A DNA stretch of 64,000 bases. It comes from Bigelowiella natans CCMP2755 (Eukaryota; Cercozoa; Chlorarachniophyceae). The stretch's first letter is position 1; every line of letters begins with the position of its first letter. Position numbers and translations under genes: made by a program. Where the stretch lies: positions 41,001-105,000 of the forward strand of contig ADNK01003270.1 in assembly GCA_000320545.1 (NCBI GenBank), given 5' to 3'. The notes under the pieces are model-generated. The model did no database searches. It saw only the letters and a list, made by a program, of their open reading frames with translations, and was not told the origin of the DNA. Of this stretch, positions 45,480 through 58,989 are shown piece by piece.

Positions 45480-47660
45480 TGTGAACTGTGCATCATTGCA
45501 CGCTTACAGCTAAACGCTGTGAATGTGGTACGTGTCATGTGCGTGCCTTGGCACCTCTTCATTTGCACACAAATGACTGTAGGGGCTCACTGTGAAGCAA
45601 CATGCCTCATATCATAACACGTTGATTTCTGCCGCACAATTCATGTGCTCGGGCCTAGAACGCAAACCCATCAACCATTCTGATAATTTCAACATGTCCA
45701 CAGCTAATGGAGCTGCACACCATGGATTGCCGTGCATCTCACATGCATGCATGTCCACGCAGCCCGGCTGCTGCTAGCAGCCGGGCTGCACGTCGTTGTC
45801 GTGGATTGTTCGTTGTGCATGCAATGTCAACGCAAGCACCAGGGCTGCATTGTGCATGGCATCATGGATTGCGCTGTGCGCCATCCAGCTAGCTAGCTAG
45901 ATCTAGAGATGCCAATGGAGCAAGAAGCAAAGTGCGTGTGTGCAATCAATTCTCATGGGTTCCACTTTCATCACGATGCATGCATGTTGTTGCACATGCA
46001 GCCATGGGCGGCTACATCGTTGGGATGCTCTGCATGCATCGTCAGGGTGACAATTGAAAAGATTGCAAGGATTTCGTTGTGTCCATCTCATGCAAATGCA
46101 ACGCACATGGAGCAGGCATGCGTGCTGGCAGCAAGCAGGGCACGCCATTGCTAGATGTGATTGGAGTCGACAACTAGCATGTGCTACGTGCATGCATGTG
46201 TGCATGCATTGCTGCAGCAGATTCAACATTAGCGCTGTGGCCGCGCAGCATTGCACAGTCACATCTGGACATGAGCATGACCAGCATTGAACAGTTTGAT
46301 TTGATTCATGCATCACATCCGTCTTGCAGCAGCAGGTTGTGCAATGCGAATGCATTTGCACAATCTGCTGTGAGACTGAATCTGCTGCATGCATTGCTGC
46401 ATGCAGCACGTGCGACTCCATGAGACTGCAATCACGTTTCTGGTTGGCATCGTTCGATGATGTGACAACACGTGCGCACCAACATTGGCTAGCAATGGCA
46501 TGCTAGCATGCCCCACTTGCTGCCGTTGTTGTGGGAAAAAGAAGCAATTCAGCGTGTCACAAGTCCGTCAAACCCGGTGATGACGGGGTTGTGAACAGTG
46601 CAGCGCTTTGCGACGCGCTTTGAAGCAGCAGGCAGTTGCAGTCAGATGACAGACATGCAATGCACAATGCATCATTCAGTCAAAGAAAAGTCATCAGAAC
46701 TTGTCCGATGGCCAAACCTGAAAAAATGACCGAAATGTTGACCGAAATGTTGACCAAAATGTCCATTTTCAAGGCCTCAAAGAGTGAAAATTCACACCCG
46801 TTGTGCAGCAGATGCACGCTGCGCGTTTGTTCTCTGCCACATTTTGAATGCTGCTGCGTGTGCGTTTGACCAAATGTGATGTGCACGAAAAATTTCAAAG
46901 AAATGCGAGCAAATCCAATGTCCATTGCATCGCATGACGCGCTTGGTCGCGCGCAAAAGCCTTCCAAATGCACATTCTGGCGATTCGTTACAGGTTTGAC
47001 GGACTTGTGGTGAAACGACACCCTGACAAACGTGGTCCGCATTTGTCCACTGAACAGAGTGTTCATCACGTGTGTCAAGTGTTGAGGACATCAAGAATTG
47101 TTTGGAGCATGACTCAGAACACCATTGAAATTGCACAAGCAGCACGCGCAGGATCATCCAGTCATGCACGACCTGATCAAGTGCACTCGTTTGGTGCACA
47201 TTGGCGGCGGGCGGTGTGATGACACGATGGGACGAACGTGATTGCAATGCACATGTAGCTGCAGCACGCATGGAAGAAGCCTGTGTGTCATTTGCGCACA
47301 CATCGCGGAAAAATGAAACTTCAAAAAAATCATGCATGTTGATGTGATGATGTGTGTTCGAAATGAATGGATTGATGTTGATGAGCGTGCAGCACATGGG
47401 ACAGCACATTGATTTCAAAGTGCACTCATGATGGACACACATGTAATGTGACAGTGACATGTGCATCAATGCATCCTCGCCGACGTGTGCGACAAAATTG
47501 CACAAGCCTCGCATGCATGCATGTGCTCATGACGCTACTCAATGGTTTGTTGGTTAATTGCAAGACATGCTAGCATGGTGCCTGATGCAGAGTTGATCAT
47601 CTTACATCACATGCATGAAATTTGTGTCAAACATGTGATGATGATAATGATGATCTGCAT
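45480..47660. other. CTAG/TGCATG-rich island 8 (largest)
   Basis: Convergent junction between the ubiquitin-like gene (plus) and sterol reductase (minus), with TGCATGCATG and GCTAGCTAGCTAG runs. Frames of 172 and 240 codons (45903–46421 and 46792–47514, minus) occur, but they are H/C/M/A-rich, lack splice or family support and match the translation of the repeated words. Holds repeat copy B. Confidence 0.6.
46558..47009. mobile_element. Dispersed repeat, copy B, with 17-base terminal inverted repeats
   Basis: Bounded by CACAAGTCCGTCAAACC (46558–46574) and its exact reverse complement GGTTTGACGGACTTGTG (46993–47009). The left about 280 bases match copy A at 9325–9570. Differences include an insertion (AGATGACAGACATGCAATGC region, 46643–46680) and a tandem GACCGAAATGTT. 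Only 452 bases and no supported coding frame: a non-autonomous element. Confidence 0.82.
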
Positions 47661-47720
47661 CGGACATCCTGATTTGCTCATATGAGCAGTTGTACAATCG
47701 TTGTTGCTAACATTTTACCA

Positions 47721-48470
47721 TTAGTAAATGAATGGAACGATGTGATACGGAACCTTCTTGCAGTATTTGTCCCAGTCCTTGCCATATTTGATCTTGCAGG
47801 CGTGCTCATCACGCATTTCCCTAAGCATCGTATTAGCAGCGACGGTTGAATATTTACATATTTTAAAGAATCGCTTTGTGGCAACTAAAAGGTCGTTAAT
47901 AATGTGTGTGTGTTCTGTCGATTGAAAGGAGAGAGACTCATGATTGACCAAATACCACCTGTGAATCAGAAGACCTGCGAAGTAAATTGCATAGAAGTAC
48001 GGAATAATGTGATCAAAACCACAAGGCAAACACCATGACCAAGCCATAACCCTTTTATTGAACAAAGGCAGTTGTTATCATCATCGTGTATCACTTACAT
48101 CGAAAGATGATGTTAATGACTTCAACGAATAGAATGTAACATAAATGAATTATATCTCAATAATATATTATATAGCATTCTTAGAGGTAGACGATGATAA
48201 TGATGATGATAACGATGATGGCATTGACAGGGATCCATAGGCGTGTGGAATGTAGTAAGTAGTGGTTGTCTCATGCAAGTGCGTTGTTATTCACTATACT
48301 TGCGTTGTAATTCACTATAATTTATTAAATTTGAGAAGGATGTTTCTGGTCAGTGATGACTTCTACTACTACTACTACTAATAATAATAATAATGATAAT
48401 AATGCGATAATGATAGAACAGATTTATTTAGCAGTATATACTACACACAAACACACACACACACACACAC

Positions 48471-48510
<40 letters not shown>

Positions 48511-48567
48511 AGATTGTGCATGCTGTAGATAGTGATCAGACAGAGATTAGTTAGTCTACAGAAATTA

Positions 48568-48611
<44 letters not shown>

Positions 48612-49197
48612 GTGTGTGTATATATTTATTCATATATGTAGTTTCTATTTTCTGAATTTATGTTGCCCTCCCTTTTTCTTTATTGTTGTTTCTCAGTGCT
48701 GCTGCTGCTGCTGCAAAAACAAAATAACGTAATACTAGTTACTACCAGTCGCCAAAGTAGTTGACGTGGCGAGCAATACCCCACCAGCCACTAATAAGAA
48801 GCTGTGTCCCTCTTTCTGTCGGAAGGGTCTTGAGATGCTTTACGGCAGGGTCGTTTGGATTGGTTCGAAACTTGTTCTTTTGGCCATTTGCTCCTCTGTG
48901 ATGATAGTGATCATCATGATGATAAAATCCTAGTATGTAATCGATGCTACTACTACCTGAAGATGGCCATACCAACGGCCTTGACGATTACAATCCAAAC
49001 CACCTAATCAAATCGAAGAGGGTAGATCATGAGGAGAAAAGAATATTATTATGATAATAATAATAATATTAATAATAATACTAATGCACAAAAACAAAGA
49101 GGGATGGGGATGGTGATCATAAGGAAAAAAAAAGTCCTCTTGTGTAGACACACACATATTTACATATGTTGCGACAACACACACACACACACATTTT

Positions 49198-49241
<44 letters not shown>

Positions 49242-49543
49242 ATAATATGTGTGTGTGTGTGTGTGTTAAGTATTGAATATGATGAATCTTACAACTATAC
49301 GCGCATCATCAGCATCATCATCATCATCATCATCATCATCATGGGCTTCATCATCATCACCATCATCATTCTACTTATAAATCTCTATTATTATCATTAT
49401 TATTCCCTACTACTACTATTACTACTACTACTACTACTACTACTACCAACCATAGATTATGATAATGATGATAATGAATTTTTTCCAGAGGCTATACTAA
49501 AAATATACTTAACATGTTTGTTTGTGCAGTGATTACTATCTCG

Positions 49544-49577
<34 letters not shown>

Positions 49578-50797
49578 CACTGGAATTGGAAGATCTTTGC
49601 CAGCCTTAAACGTAACTAAGTAGCGAGCTTGCAGAGAATACGTAAAAGGCACCCACGCCAAATCGCCAAAGACAAGCATAAAGCCAAATCCATCCTGGAG
49701 AATCACGACATTATCAATGTTGTTTCACCAAGGACTCACTTCCTTCTTCTAAAGAGTATTTCGATCATGATGACGATGATGATGATGATGATGATGATAA
49801 TGTGGACATCATAAATCCTAGTATTGCAATGCAACTACACGGGGGTTAACTTAACTACGTTCCCTCTCTGTTGTTTTTATCATTATTCTCCATCTTTTCC
49901 GTATTATTTATTAATCATTATCATTATCATTATTATTATCATCATCATCATCCGTTTTTCCATCATTACTCATTGGTTCCAACCCCACCATCAGCAAGTA
50001 AGTGAGTGATTAAGTAAGTGATAATTCTCATATATGAATAAACTAAATGATAAATTGATAATAATCATTATTGCCACCGTAGTGATATCCATTGTCGTCA
50101 GAATAGCTCGTTCAAACCAAAGTGCATCTACCACCTAATTGAATATTCGAAAGAGAGAGAGAGAGGGGGGGGATAGGAAAGCAACAACAATAAGAATAAG
50201 ACAATATGCCATTCCTTGTCAAATAAACCGAAATGGGGATGAGAAGATGAATGTTAAATTTTACATCAAAGTAGTAGTCATTGGATATGAAAATCATCGT
50301 ATTGATGATGATGATGATGATGATGATGGTGATGATGGACACAAATCGTCTTCTTACAAACACATGTAAGTTGAAAGATTTCTCTCTAATGTATGAGTTG
50401 AAAGATGTTGAGTACTTACGTATATATGAGTTGAAAGATGTTGAGTACTTACGTATATATGAGTTGAAAGATGTTGAGTACTACTTACGTATATATGAGT
50501 TGAAAGATGTTGAGTAGTACTTACGTATATATGAGTTGAAAGATGTTGAGTACTACTTACGTATATGAGTTGAAAGATGTTGAGTACTACTTACGTATAT
50601 GAGTTGAAAGATGTTGAGTAGCCACATGCTGTTACTCACGTGTCCTTTTATCACGTACACATTACAACAACAAAAGCAGCCATCAAGACGTTGAACCCTC
50701 CTCCTCCTCCTCCTCCTCCTCCTCCTCCTCCTCTTTGAGCTGCTGCTATAGTATCTATCTAATGTGCAGGGTCATGCATGATATATGTGCGACATTA

Positions 50798-50830
<33 letters not shown>

Positions 50831-50910
50831 CAGTCTCTCTGTATTCCTTCAATGCACAACTAGCATTAATAACAGCCCAACCAATAAGACCTATCATGAG
50901 GTTAGTATTT

Positions 50911-50946
<36 letters not shown>

Positions 50947-52161
50947 GTGATGATGCCGATCACTAGCATCATCATTCGTTGGTTACTCGTCGTCAACAAC
51001 ATCTACAACAATAAAAATAATAATAATGATAACAAGAATAACACAACAACAACCAGGTCGCAGCTCACAGAATTGCTTTAGATCAAGATTCCCAATTCGT
51101 GGGTTAAGCTCATGTCCCATGAAGAAGTCGTATATCCAAATGCCGCTACTTCCTGGCTTTGCAAGATATCTTGAAGAAGAAGAAGAAGAAGAAGAAGAAA
51201 AAGAACGATAAACTATTCTATCATGTAGTATACGAAATGCGTAGATGATACTTGGCACCAGAATAATACGGATGATGGTGGTGTTAGTGTTATTATTACA
51301 GGCAAAGTAGTAGTAGTAGTAGTAGTGTGAGATCTACTTCTACCATAAGAACTAGTAAGACTCAAACTATTATGATTAGTACGGTGATGGAATGCTAAAT
51401 CGGAGTCTTGCAGAAACGTAGAGAACGATTGACATTACGACTGAGAATATGATGGCTGCGGTCGCCAACTAGGGGAAGAAACAACAACAAACGACAGGAT
51501 GAAGAAGAAGAAGAAGGAGAAGATGATGGTATGATTATGATGATTATTATTCGCATAAACACTGCTACTGCTGCTGCTACTACTTCTAGTATTACCTCCA
51601 AGTAATTGTCATGGATCCAAACAAGATCCCATACTGCAAACTTGTGCCCCAATGTCTTACAGTCACAAAAAAGCGGAAAACAGCAGCAGAAGAAGGGGGC
51701 AGGATTTACATATATTCATAAATACATTTAGCACAAAAATAATAGCACGTTGTAATAATCAGCTTCATCATGAGATAGATGAAGTTAATTCATAGCCCAG
51801 GATGGGTAGGATATAGATCAATGTGTGAGAGGCAATTCCACAAGTAGCTAGGTAGTTGTTGTAGCCTCCTGTTTAATTTCTAATATCATCACCATCGTCC
51901 ATCATCATCATCATCATCATCACTTATCATTTATCATCACCAAAACTATTGAAGAGACTATTCCTGAAGAAAATCCATTTAGCTTATACATCAACTTGTT
52001 TCCTGATGATACAAGAAAAGAAGATAATGCTAATATTAGGCAGTAGGAGCAGCAGCAGCCGATTGTTCGTTTGTGAGTCGCAACACACAAACAATTCACA
52101 GTTAGGTTCATGCAATAACTCTCTTTCTCTCTCTCTCTATCTCTCTCTCCCTCTCTCTCTT

Positions 52162-52210
<49 letters not shown>

Positions 52211-52390
52211 AACCTGATGGAAGCTTGACTCCTGGAACCCTCGGTGCGGGCAATAACCACCTGCTCACAATCAAATTGATAATTGTTAATAATCACACAC
52301 CACAATAGAAACCACCGTTTGATGAGAATCATGATGATGATGGTGATGATGATGATATGCAATGACGATAATGAGATGACGGAAACAAAA

Positions 52391-52421
<31 letters not shown>

Positions 52422-52837
52422 GTGCTTGAAATTGTGATTGTTATTGAAAAATCATCATCATCATCATTTTCGCCTAGAAAGCCCCTTCCTTCCTTCCTTC
52501 CTTCCTTCCTCCCCTTCTTCCAGATCAACATCATTCAGACGGCGACGATAATCCAAAGCACTCCATTGATTGGATTAATATTGATTTGGATTATTATTGA
52601 TTGACAAGTAAGTACCATAGCGCAACCAGAAACAAGAACCAGCCAATGACCACAATCATTGCCTAAGGATGATGATGATGATAATCACAATTGTGATTAA
52701 TAGTTTGTATGTATGTTGTAATACACACACGTACTACACCCTACCATCATTTCCTTCAAGAGAAATAATGCATCTCAAAGGACGGAGGATGTAAGGGTTG
52801 TTTGCAAGGATTGCCACACACACACACACACACACAC

Positions 52838-52877
<40 letters not shown>

Positions 52878-53412
52878 GCATATATGTATTATATTACAAT
52901 GCTGTGATATTGAGTTGCATAAAATTTATTTCTTCTTTTCCTTTTCATTATTTTTTGCATTTTCATCCTCTTTATACATGTTTCCTAACCTTGTGGGAGT
53001 AGTAATTATAGGCAGAAAACAGTGGCAGCATCGACCAATTAGGACATCCCACCTGAATTAGACAGAAGTAACGAGAAATGTGAAGACTTGCGGGAACAAA
53101 GCATACGTACAGCTTACTATCATCGTCATCATAAGGAATTACTATTGTAAGGAGCAGAGCCTCTACAAATAACAACAAGAATAATACTAATAACGATAAA
53201 ATAATAATAAAAAGCTACTGCTTGTTGGAACGACGTATCATCTCTTCTTCTTCTTCTTCTTCTTCTTCATAATATATTACCTTGGGGTCATTACAAAAGA
53301 TGAATAGTCCATAGATGACTGCTGGTAGACCGATCATCATAGAGCACACGCCCAATGGTCCTCCAAATTCCATATCGGTGGTTGTAGTACTACTACTACT
53401 ACTCTTCGTCAT
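47721..53412 (-). CDS. Delta(14)-sterol reductase (ERG24/FACKEL/lamin-B-receptor family)
   Basis: NADPH-dependent reduction of the C14=C15 bond after C14 demethylation in sterol synthesis; ER membrane, multi-pass. Minus exons include 53281–53412 ([20 protein letters not shown]), 52990–53052, 52616–52662, 52214–52260 ([16 protein letters not shown]), 51940–52002 ([10 protein letters not shown]), 51596–51655, about 51380–51468, 51054–51169 ([15 protein letters not shown] and [10 protein letters not shown]), 50831–50890, 50078–50134 ([15 protein letters not shown]), 49617–49694 ([20 protein letters not shown]), 48957–49003, 48746–48895 ([19 protein letters not shown] … [14 protein letters not shown]), 47959–48051 and 47721–47820 ([20 protein letters not shown]). 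All hallmark motifs of the family are present. Exons between 50831 and 50134 and between 49617 and 49003 may be missing. Introns are full of microsatellites. There is no lamin-B-receptor Tudor extension, so it is an enzyme, not LBR. Confidence 0.94.
48470..48606. repeat. (CA)n and (TA)n repeats
   Basis: (AC)n at 48448–48470, (TA)n at 48475–48505 and 48570–48606. Further (AT)n at 49203–49239, (ATC)n at 49310–49345 and (TAC)n at 49405–49445 in the next intron. Confidence 0.9.
50386..50622. repeat. Minisatellite, about 33-base unit, seven to eight copies
   Basis: Unit ATGAGTTGAAAGATGTTGAG followed by TACTTACGTATAT with small length variants, within a sterol reductase intron. Read on plus it encodes repeated [10 protein letters not shown], but there is no start, family or splice support, so it is treated as a non-coding repeat. 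Confidence 0.93.
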
Positions 53413-53559
53413 TTTTCTTCAAGAAATCAACGAGATCAATTAGGCCTCCTCTTTCTCTCTCACCGTTACTACTCTTTACACGTAGTAGTAGTAGTAGCAG
53501 CGACAGCAGTAGCAACAGCAGTAGCAGTAGCAGTTTCTCCTCCTCCCCCTAGAAGATGC

Positions 53560-54435
53560 GTGCTACGATGTCTGTCGACGTTCATCCAACGACGCCTTCA
53601 GCACCTACGACCTGCTATGATGCCACGATTGACACGCGATTTTACTCTTGCGACAACCTATACTAGCCGCCTTTCCGCCTCTGCGACACCAACAACGAAA
53701 ACAACAACAACAACAACAACAACAACTCAGGTCTTCTTCATCCGACCTCCACGAGGACGGGAGGAGGAGGAGGAGAAAAGAGAAGCAGGAGGAGGAGGAG
53801 GAGGAGGAGGAGGAGGAGGAGGGGAGGATCAACAGAGAAGATAAGTACAATTACAACAACAACAACGTAGGACTAGTTATTACTCGAAGCACATCGGATC
53901 CTGGTGGTGGTGGTGGTCCTGTTGGTGGTGGTAAGCTCACTATCACACGAGGAAGTTGCAGTACTTACTTAGCAGCGGCAGGAGGAGGAAACAGAATTAC
54001 CAAAAACAGCATTATGATGATGACAATGATGATGATGGAGCTGGTCACAAAAGTTACGATTTTGATCTTCCTCTCCTCCTCTCTCAGCAGCAGCAGTAGC
54101 AGTTCTGCAAATGATGATGATGCTGCTGCCTTATCGCCAATGCTTCGAAGTTCCAGGAAAATGATGAATATGGGAATTAATAATAATAATATGGGAATTA
54201 TTATCAATTCTGGAGCTGGAAAGAAGGCGGGAGTGACATCAACGCGTCGTCTTCCTTCTCCTCCTCATCCTCTTTCTCTTTATAGTAGTAGATTATCAAA
54301 GTCCTCCTACGACTGCACAGGCTTAATTGGAGGTCGGGAACGTCGAGTACCAAAACCATATCCACCTGGTTACGAATGGGAGCCGGGTCAATTACCATTT
54401 ATGCTTGAAGGCGACGAAACACTAGGAGTAAGAAT

Positions 54436-54478
<43 letters not shown>

Positions 54479-55573
54479 CGAAAAGAGTGTAGTATCACCC
54501 ATCGAATAAGAGTGCTGCTTTAGAGATTATTAATTTAGCGTGTTTATTATTACCCATTTTCATTGAACATGTTACAGCTCAACATTAGAGTAGTCATCAT
54601 CATAGATTTATTATTACTTATTACATCATAATCATGGAGGAGCACAATAAATGTTAGTGGGCCTCATTAGTTGATTTATATTTGGTATTTACCTGAAAAT
54701 CGCGAAGGAATTGCTTCAGCTCGCAATCCAAGCTTACGAGGGTCCAACTCGATATGCTTCGGTAGGAGGAAGGGGGACAACAGTTAGTGTTAAGAATGCA
54801 GGCTACCAACCAGGCACTGAAATTGGTGACCCAGGTTGTAGTAGTACTAATAACTTGTGCGCCCTTTCCGATAATTCATTTGTACGGCGTGTGCAGCGTG
54901 TGAATTATTTGTGCGTATTTTGTTGTCTCCTAAAAGACTTTGGTAATAATACCTTTAACAGGTGGTGATACTGCAACAACAGGAATAGAGACGACTGCTG
55001 CTGCTGGTGGTGGTGGCGCAAAAACAGTGACTGGGATTCAGACAATGACTGGGGCAAAAACAGTGACAGGGATTCAGACAATGACTGGGGCAGAGACGGT
55101 ATATTATTATTAGCTACTAATTTAAATCAACATATTGTCAACAATGCGCTACTATTTTTATTCTTAATATTATTAGTAATAATATTAATAATAATAATAT
55201 CCAAGGAGATAATCTCATCATCAATACAATTTATCGTCACGCTGCTCACTAATCACAAAAGTATTAGTATAGTTAGAGAAGAAGAGTGGCAATTTGATGA
55301 TAGTAAGACAGAAAGGGAGATAGACAAAGGAGGAGGAGGATGGGAAGAAGAAGCCACTGACTGTGAACTTATCAATCGATCACCAATCACTCTCTCTCTC
55401 TAATGCGATTTGTTGTTGTGTTATTATTGTGTTTATGTGGTGATAATAGGTCAGATTAGGTTCCGAGACAGCAGCATCGATTGGAACATCATTAAGGGCT
55501 GTAGGAGGAGGAGGAGGAGGAGCATATGTACATAATTTTAGCAGCAGTAGTAGTAATAGTATGTATATATGTG

Positions 55574-55605
<32 letters not shown>

Positions 55606-56085
55606 TGTATGTACGCGTATTGTTGGTTTATGTGATTTGTATGTGTATATGTATGTATGTATGTATGTACGCGTATTGTTGGTTTATGCGATTTGATGGT
55701 GGTGCTGCTGCTGCTGAGAAGAAGGAATCAATGAATTTAGTTTTGAGCAGAAGAGGTTATATACTATCATCTTTAGTACGACACTGCCTGCAGGGTTAAC
55801 CACAAGTACTACTTTCTTCAATCTATCTCTGCTGCTTTGCATGGGCCTTTTGTTCTTTCTCTTCTTCAGACAGCAGCTTCTACTCTGACCGCTGGTGGTG
55901 GTGCGAGAACAGTGGGAGGAGGAGGTGCGACAACCATTGCAACTGGGGTTGATGAAGATTCAGGAAGAAGGACTGTTGTGGGTGCTAAAACTGATATTGA
56001 TGGGGCAGAGACTTCTGTGTTTCAAGCTCTTGATGATGACAAGCCAAACATTGTAAAATACCAATCACACCTTACCACCACCAAT

Positions 56086-56117
<32 letters not shown>

Positions 56118-56123
56118 GCTGTG
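53560..56123 (+). CDS. Unrecognised gene with low-complexity coding segments (tentative)
   Basis: Several plus-strand pieces look coding. At 53560 a frame starts MLRCLSTFIQRRLQHLRP, Arg-rich without acids like a mitochondrial presequence. Near 54240–54430 is STRRLPSPPHPLSLYSS, then RERRVPKPYPPGYEWEPGQL and PFMLEGDETLG before a GTAAGA donor. After a GAAG acceptor near 54705 comes ELLQLAIQAYEGPTRYASVG. Later pieces are Gly/Thr repeats (TGIQTMTGAKTVTGIQTMTG near 55040–55095; GARTVGGGGATTIATGVDED near 55895). The pieces are in different frames and the full splice pattern is not solved. It may be one repeat-rich protein or two. It diverges from sterol reductase across about 150 bases. No family recognised. 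Confidence 0.35.
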
Positions 56124-56329
56124 ATAATGGAGAAAAGATGAAGAATACCATCCCCAGGCAGGCACATGCATGCATATAAATTGCACTATCATCATCAACA
56201 TCATCATCATCATCATCATCATCATTATCATCATCATGTAATTAGTTACCTCCCTATCATCCATCTCCTTCCATGGAGAACTCTCCCAATGGAACTTATG
56301 ATGATGATGATGCCTTTTACTACTACTCC

Positions 56330-56495
56330 TCCCTATCATTATCCTCCTCCTCCTCCTCCTCCTCCTCCTCCTCCTCCTCCTTCCAGGGAGAACCTAATGG
56401 AACTTATGTCAAAGACGAAATGGGATTCAGGCGAAGGGTCTCTTGCTGCTGCTGCTTGCTGCTGCTTGCTGCTCTGCTGCCTATTATTGTCGTCG

Positions 56496-56545
<50 letters not shown>
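56330..56545. repeat. (CTC)n, (CTG)n and (AT)n tracts
   Basis: (CTC)n near 56344–56378, CTG-rich 56445–56480, and (AT)n 56500–56542. An exon-like piece with EPNGTYVKDEMGFRRR lies at about 56390–56430. Confidence 0.85.
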
Positions 56546-56546
<1 letters not shown>

Positions 56547-56711
56547 GTGCGTCATGCATGCATGTATGCTTACGTCGTCTTATGGCTATTCATTCTTATG
56601 AATAAAGAAGAATAGTAGCTTATTTGCGGCCGTTTCAACATCAAATCATCAAATTACCAAATCATCATCATTGCATCATCACATCATCTTCAAATCATCA
56701 TCATCATCATC

Positions 56712-57128
56712 ATGCAGAAAGAAAGTCTGATGCAAAAACCGATGGATATACCCAGTATTCTAAGACGAGTATTATACGAGAAAGTTGTTGTAAGAGTTAC
56801 AGATGGCTCATTCGTCAAGGGATATCTCATCGCTGTCAACTTAGAGTACTAAACTCAAGTAGCTGTAGTAGTAGTAGTAGCAGTAGTAGTAGTAGTAATA
56901 GCAGATCTCTCTCTCTCTCTCCATCTCTTCCTCTTTTTCTGTGTGTATGTTATGTGGCGGGAAGGAGTGGGGCAGTTGAGGTTGGAAATGAGGCAAAATA
57001 GAAATAGCTAGTGATGCAAGAAGGGGGCTTTATTTGTCTGTTCTTCTCTCAACACAACAACAACAACAACAACAACAACAACACAAAGGCCAAACATATG
57101 ATCAGAGAGACTGAGTGTATTATAAATA

Positions 57129-57160
<32 letters not shown>

Positions 57161-57432
57161 TTTTGCGATGAGGATATGGTGTTGGTCAATCATGAATTCA
57201 TTCTTCATGAAATGTTGTATCGTGTTGTGGAAGAACCATAATATATTATAATTTGTAGTATACACTGATCAATCTTCCAACTATCGTTTCTTTACACTAC
57301 AGCGACTCAACTGTACGACTAAGTGGTGTGCAAATCTTCCAACGTTCTGATAAGTTTGGGTATCATCTTCTTTCTTTGTCGAGTAGTTAATTAATTAATA
57401 CGCTGAATAATAATGTTTTAGATTCTCCTAAG
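56712..57432 (+). CDS. Sm/LSm-like protein (tentative)
   Basis: The first exon (start 56712 or 56742, ends 56845) reads MDIPSILRRVLYEKVVVRVT then DGSFVKGYLIAVNLE, the Sm1 pattern (helix, VxVxLxDGxxxxGxL). A later piece near 57165–57240 reads DEDMVLVNHEFILHEMLY, like the conserved D-x-x-MNLVL strand. An exon after CTACAG at about 57303 reads DSTVRLSGVQIFQRSDK, similar to the Sm2 strand. Phases at the middle junctions do not all match, so the model is incomplete. If right it would be a small RNA-binding ring subunit. The exact paralogue cannot be named. Confidence 0.45.
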
Positions 57433-58360
57433 CTATGATTGAATGATGATGTCAAATATCTTTTGCAATTATATTGTCGTTGTGTTCTTTCAAATGGTGA
57501 GCTAATGCAGATAACCATCGTACTACATAGGTGGATCATAACGCACAAATGCAATGAAGTGGAGGTGATGATGATCATAATCATGATGATCATGATGATG
57601 ACGACGATGATTATCATGTGCATCTAGACTTGCATCATATTTACAAACACTCGCATATTACCCCTTTTGACACTTACACTGTTATCATATGTTGACATGT
57701 AAAGATCCACGGAAACAGTGTTCTAAGCTACTCTTTCCCGGTAAGCATCATATGCATGCAGCATCAGGAAATATGCAGCATAATCAGGCAAGAAAGTGCT
57801 TCGCTTCATTAGTAGTTGAGAATACCAAGAAAGATGATGAATAGTACGATTGTGTGAACAAATATTAAAAAGGAAATAAACGACATGTCTACTTTGTGGT
57901 TGCGGCAACAAAGAAAGGTGTACTACTACTACTACTACTACTTATTAATAATAATGAATTAAGATAACAAATAACAAGGGCAAGATGCTTTATGATAAAA
58001 GTAATGCACCACTAACTATTGACAGTTTATTTGAGAATGTAACAAACATAGCCATATACAAAAAGCATATAATTATTATAAGATAAGTGCATAATACTAT
58101 TGTTGCACACATTTGGATGGATATCAGTTAATATAAGGGCATAATACTATTTTACACACGTTTAAATGCATACTATTATATAAGGGCATGATACTACTGT
58201 TACACACGTTAAGATGCAGTATTTATTATCCCCGTTCATTTTGTTAAAGGATGCATAGCTTGATGCCTTTCTTTTCTCGTTGCTATTCTTCTTGTTGTTA
58301 TTCTTCGTCTATTCTTCTTCTGTTATTCTTCTTCTTCGTCTTCTTCTTTCTTCTTCTTAG

Positions 58361-58917
58361 GCTCGACTACGTGCCCCATCAAGAAGTGAAAGCACCTCCC
58401 CAGAGCCTGAGTTTGATGAAGAAGGACATCAAACAAATAAGCGGTAGGAGTGGTAGTGGTGGCGGTGGTTATAGTAGCAAGTTCTAGTAGCCGTGCTGAT
58501 TGTTGGTGCAACAAACTAATGTAGGTATGTGTGTGCGTGTTTGCTTTTTTGCGTGTGTGTGTGAGTGGGTTGAAGTAAGCACTTTTACCTCAAATAGCTC
58601 TTCTTCTAAGCAGCTAATCTTGATTCCAAACGCTACTACACGACCCAATAAAAACTTGTGATTGTCTTGTAGGTATCACGATTTTCATGAACATTTGAAA
58701 GACTGGATGACACGCTTTGAACGTAATAATAAAAACTCGTCGTCGTGTACTATGCACTTTATATAAACTTGCTTTTATTCTATTTTGCCATAGTACTAAT
58801 GTCCATTTGGATTCAGGCAGCGCAACTGGTGGTCGCAGCAGTACTATCAGCAACGTCAGAGAAGACGCCGCTGAAGTTCCTCTTCCACCTCCAGATGAAA
58901 ATCCGACTCCAATGTAA
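58361..58917 (+). CDS. 3' exons of an unidentified gene (acidic, Ser/Pro-rich tail)
   Basis: Two exons join in phase, 58361–58443 and 58821–58917 (stop), encoding ARLRAPSRSESTSPEPEFDE then RSSTISNVREDAAEVPLPPP and DENPTPM. Both splice sites are good (TTCTTAG, CG|GTAGGA, GGCAG). They could be the C-terminal tail of the LSm-like gene or of a separate gene; the upstream link is not resolved. Confidence 0.5.
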
Positions 58918-58989
58918 TTCATTGAGCAAGGGACTGTTTTGATGTGCTGTGTTTGCATTCGGTGTAGTAATTCATGTTAATTACTAAAT

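Noticed and set aside
45903-46421. 172-codon open frame on minus in island 8
   Set aside because: Same word-composition effect, with overlapping open frames on the other strand; no protein-like pattern.
46792-47514. 240-codon open frame on minus in island 8
   Set aside because: Its translation is dominated by H, C, M and A as expected from TGCATG words; it crosses the terminal repeat of element copy B and has no family or splice support.
50386-50622. Minisatellite considered as a repeat-containing gene ([10 protein letters not shown] repeats)
   Set aside because: It lies inside a sterol reductase intron on the opposite strand and has no start, splice sites or relatives.
53648-54523. 291-codon plus frame (poly-Gln, poly-Glu, poly-Ser)
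   Set aside because: Most of it is translated microsatellite; only the part near 54240–54430 looks coding, so it was not called as one intact exon.
57723-57911. Minus frame ending AAYFLMLHAYDAYRERVA as a possible exon
   Set aside because: No partner exons or family match were found and it lies between plus-strand exons.
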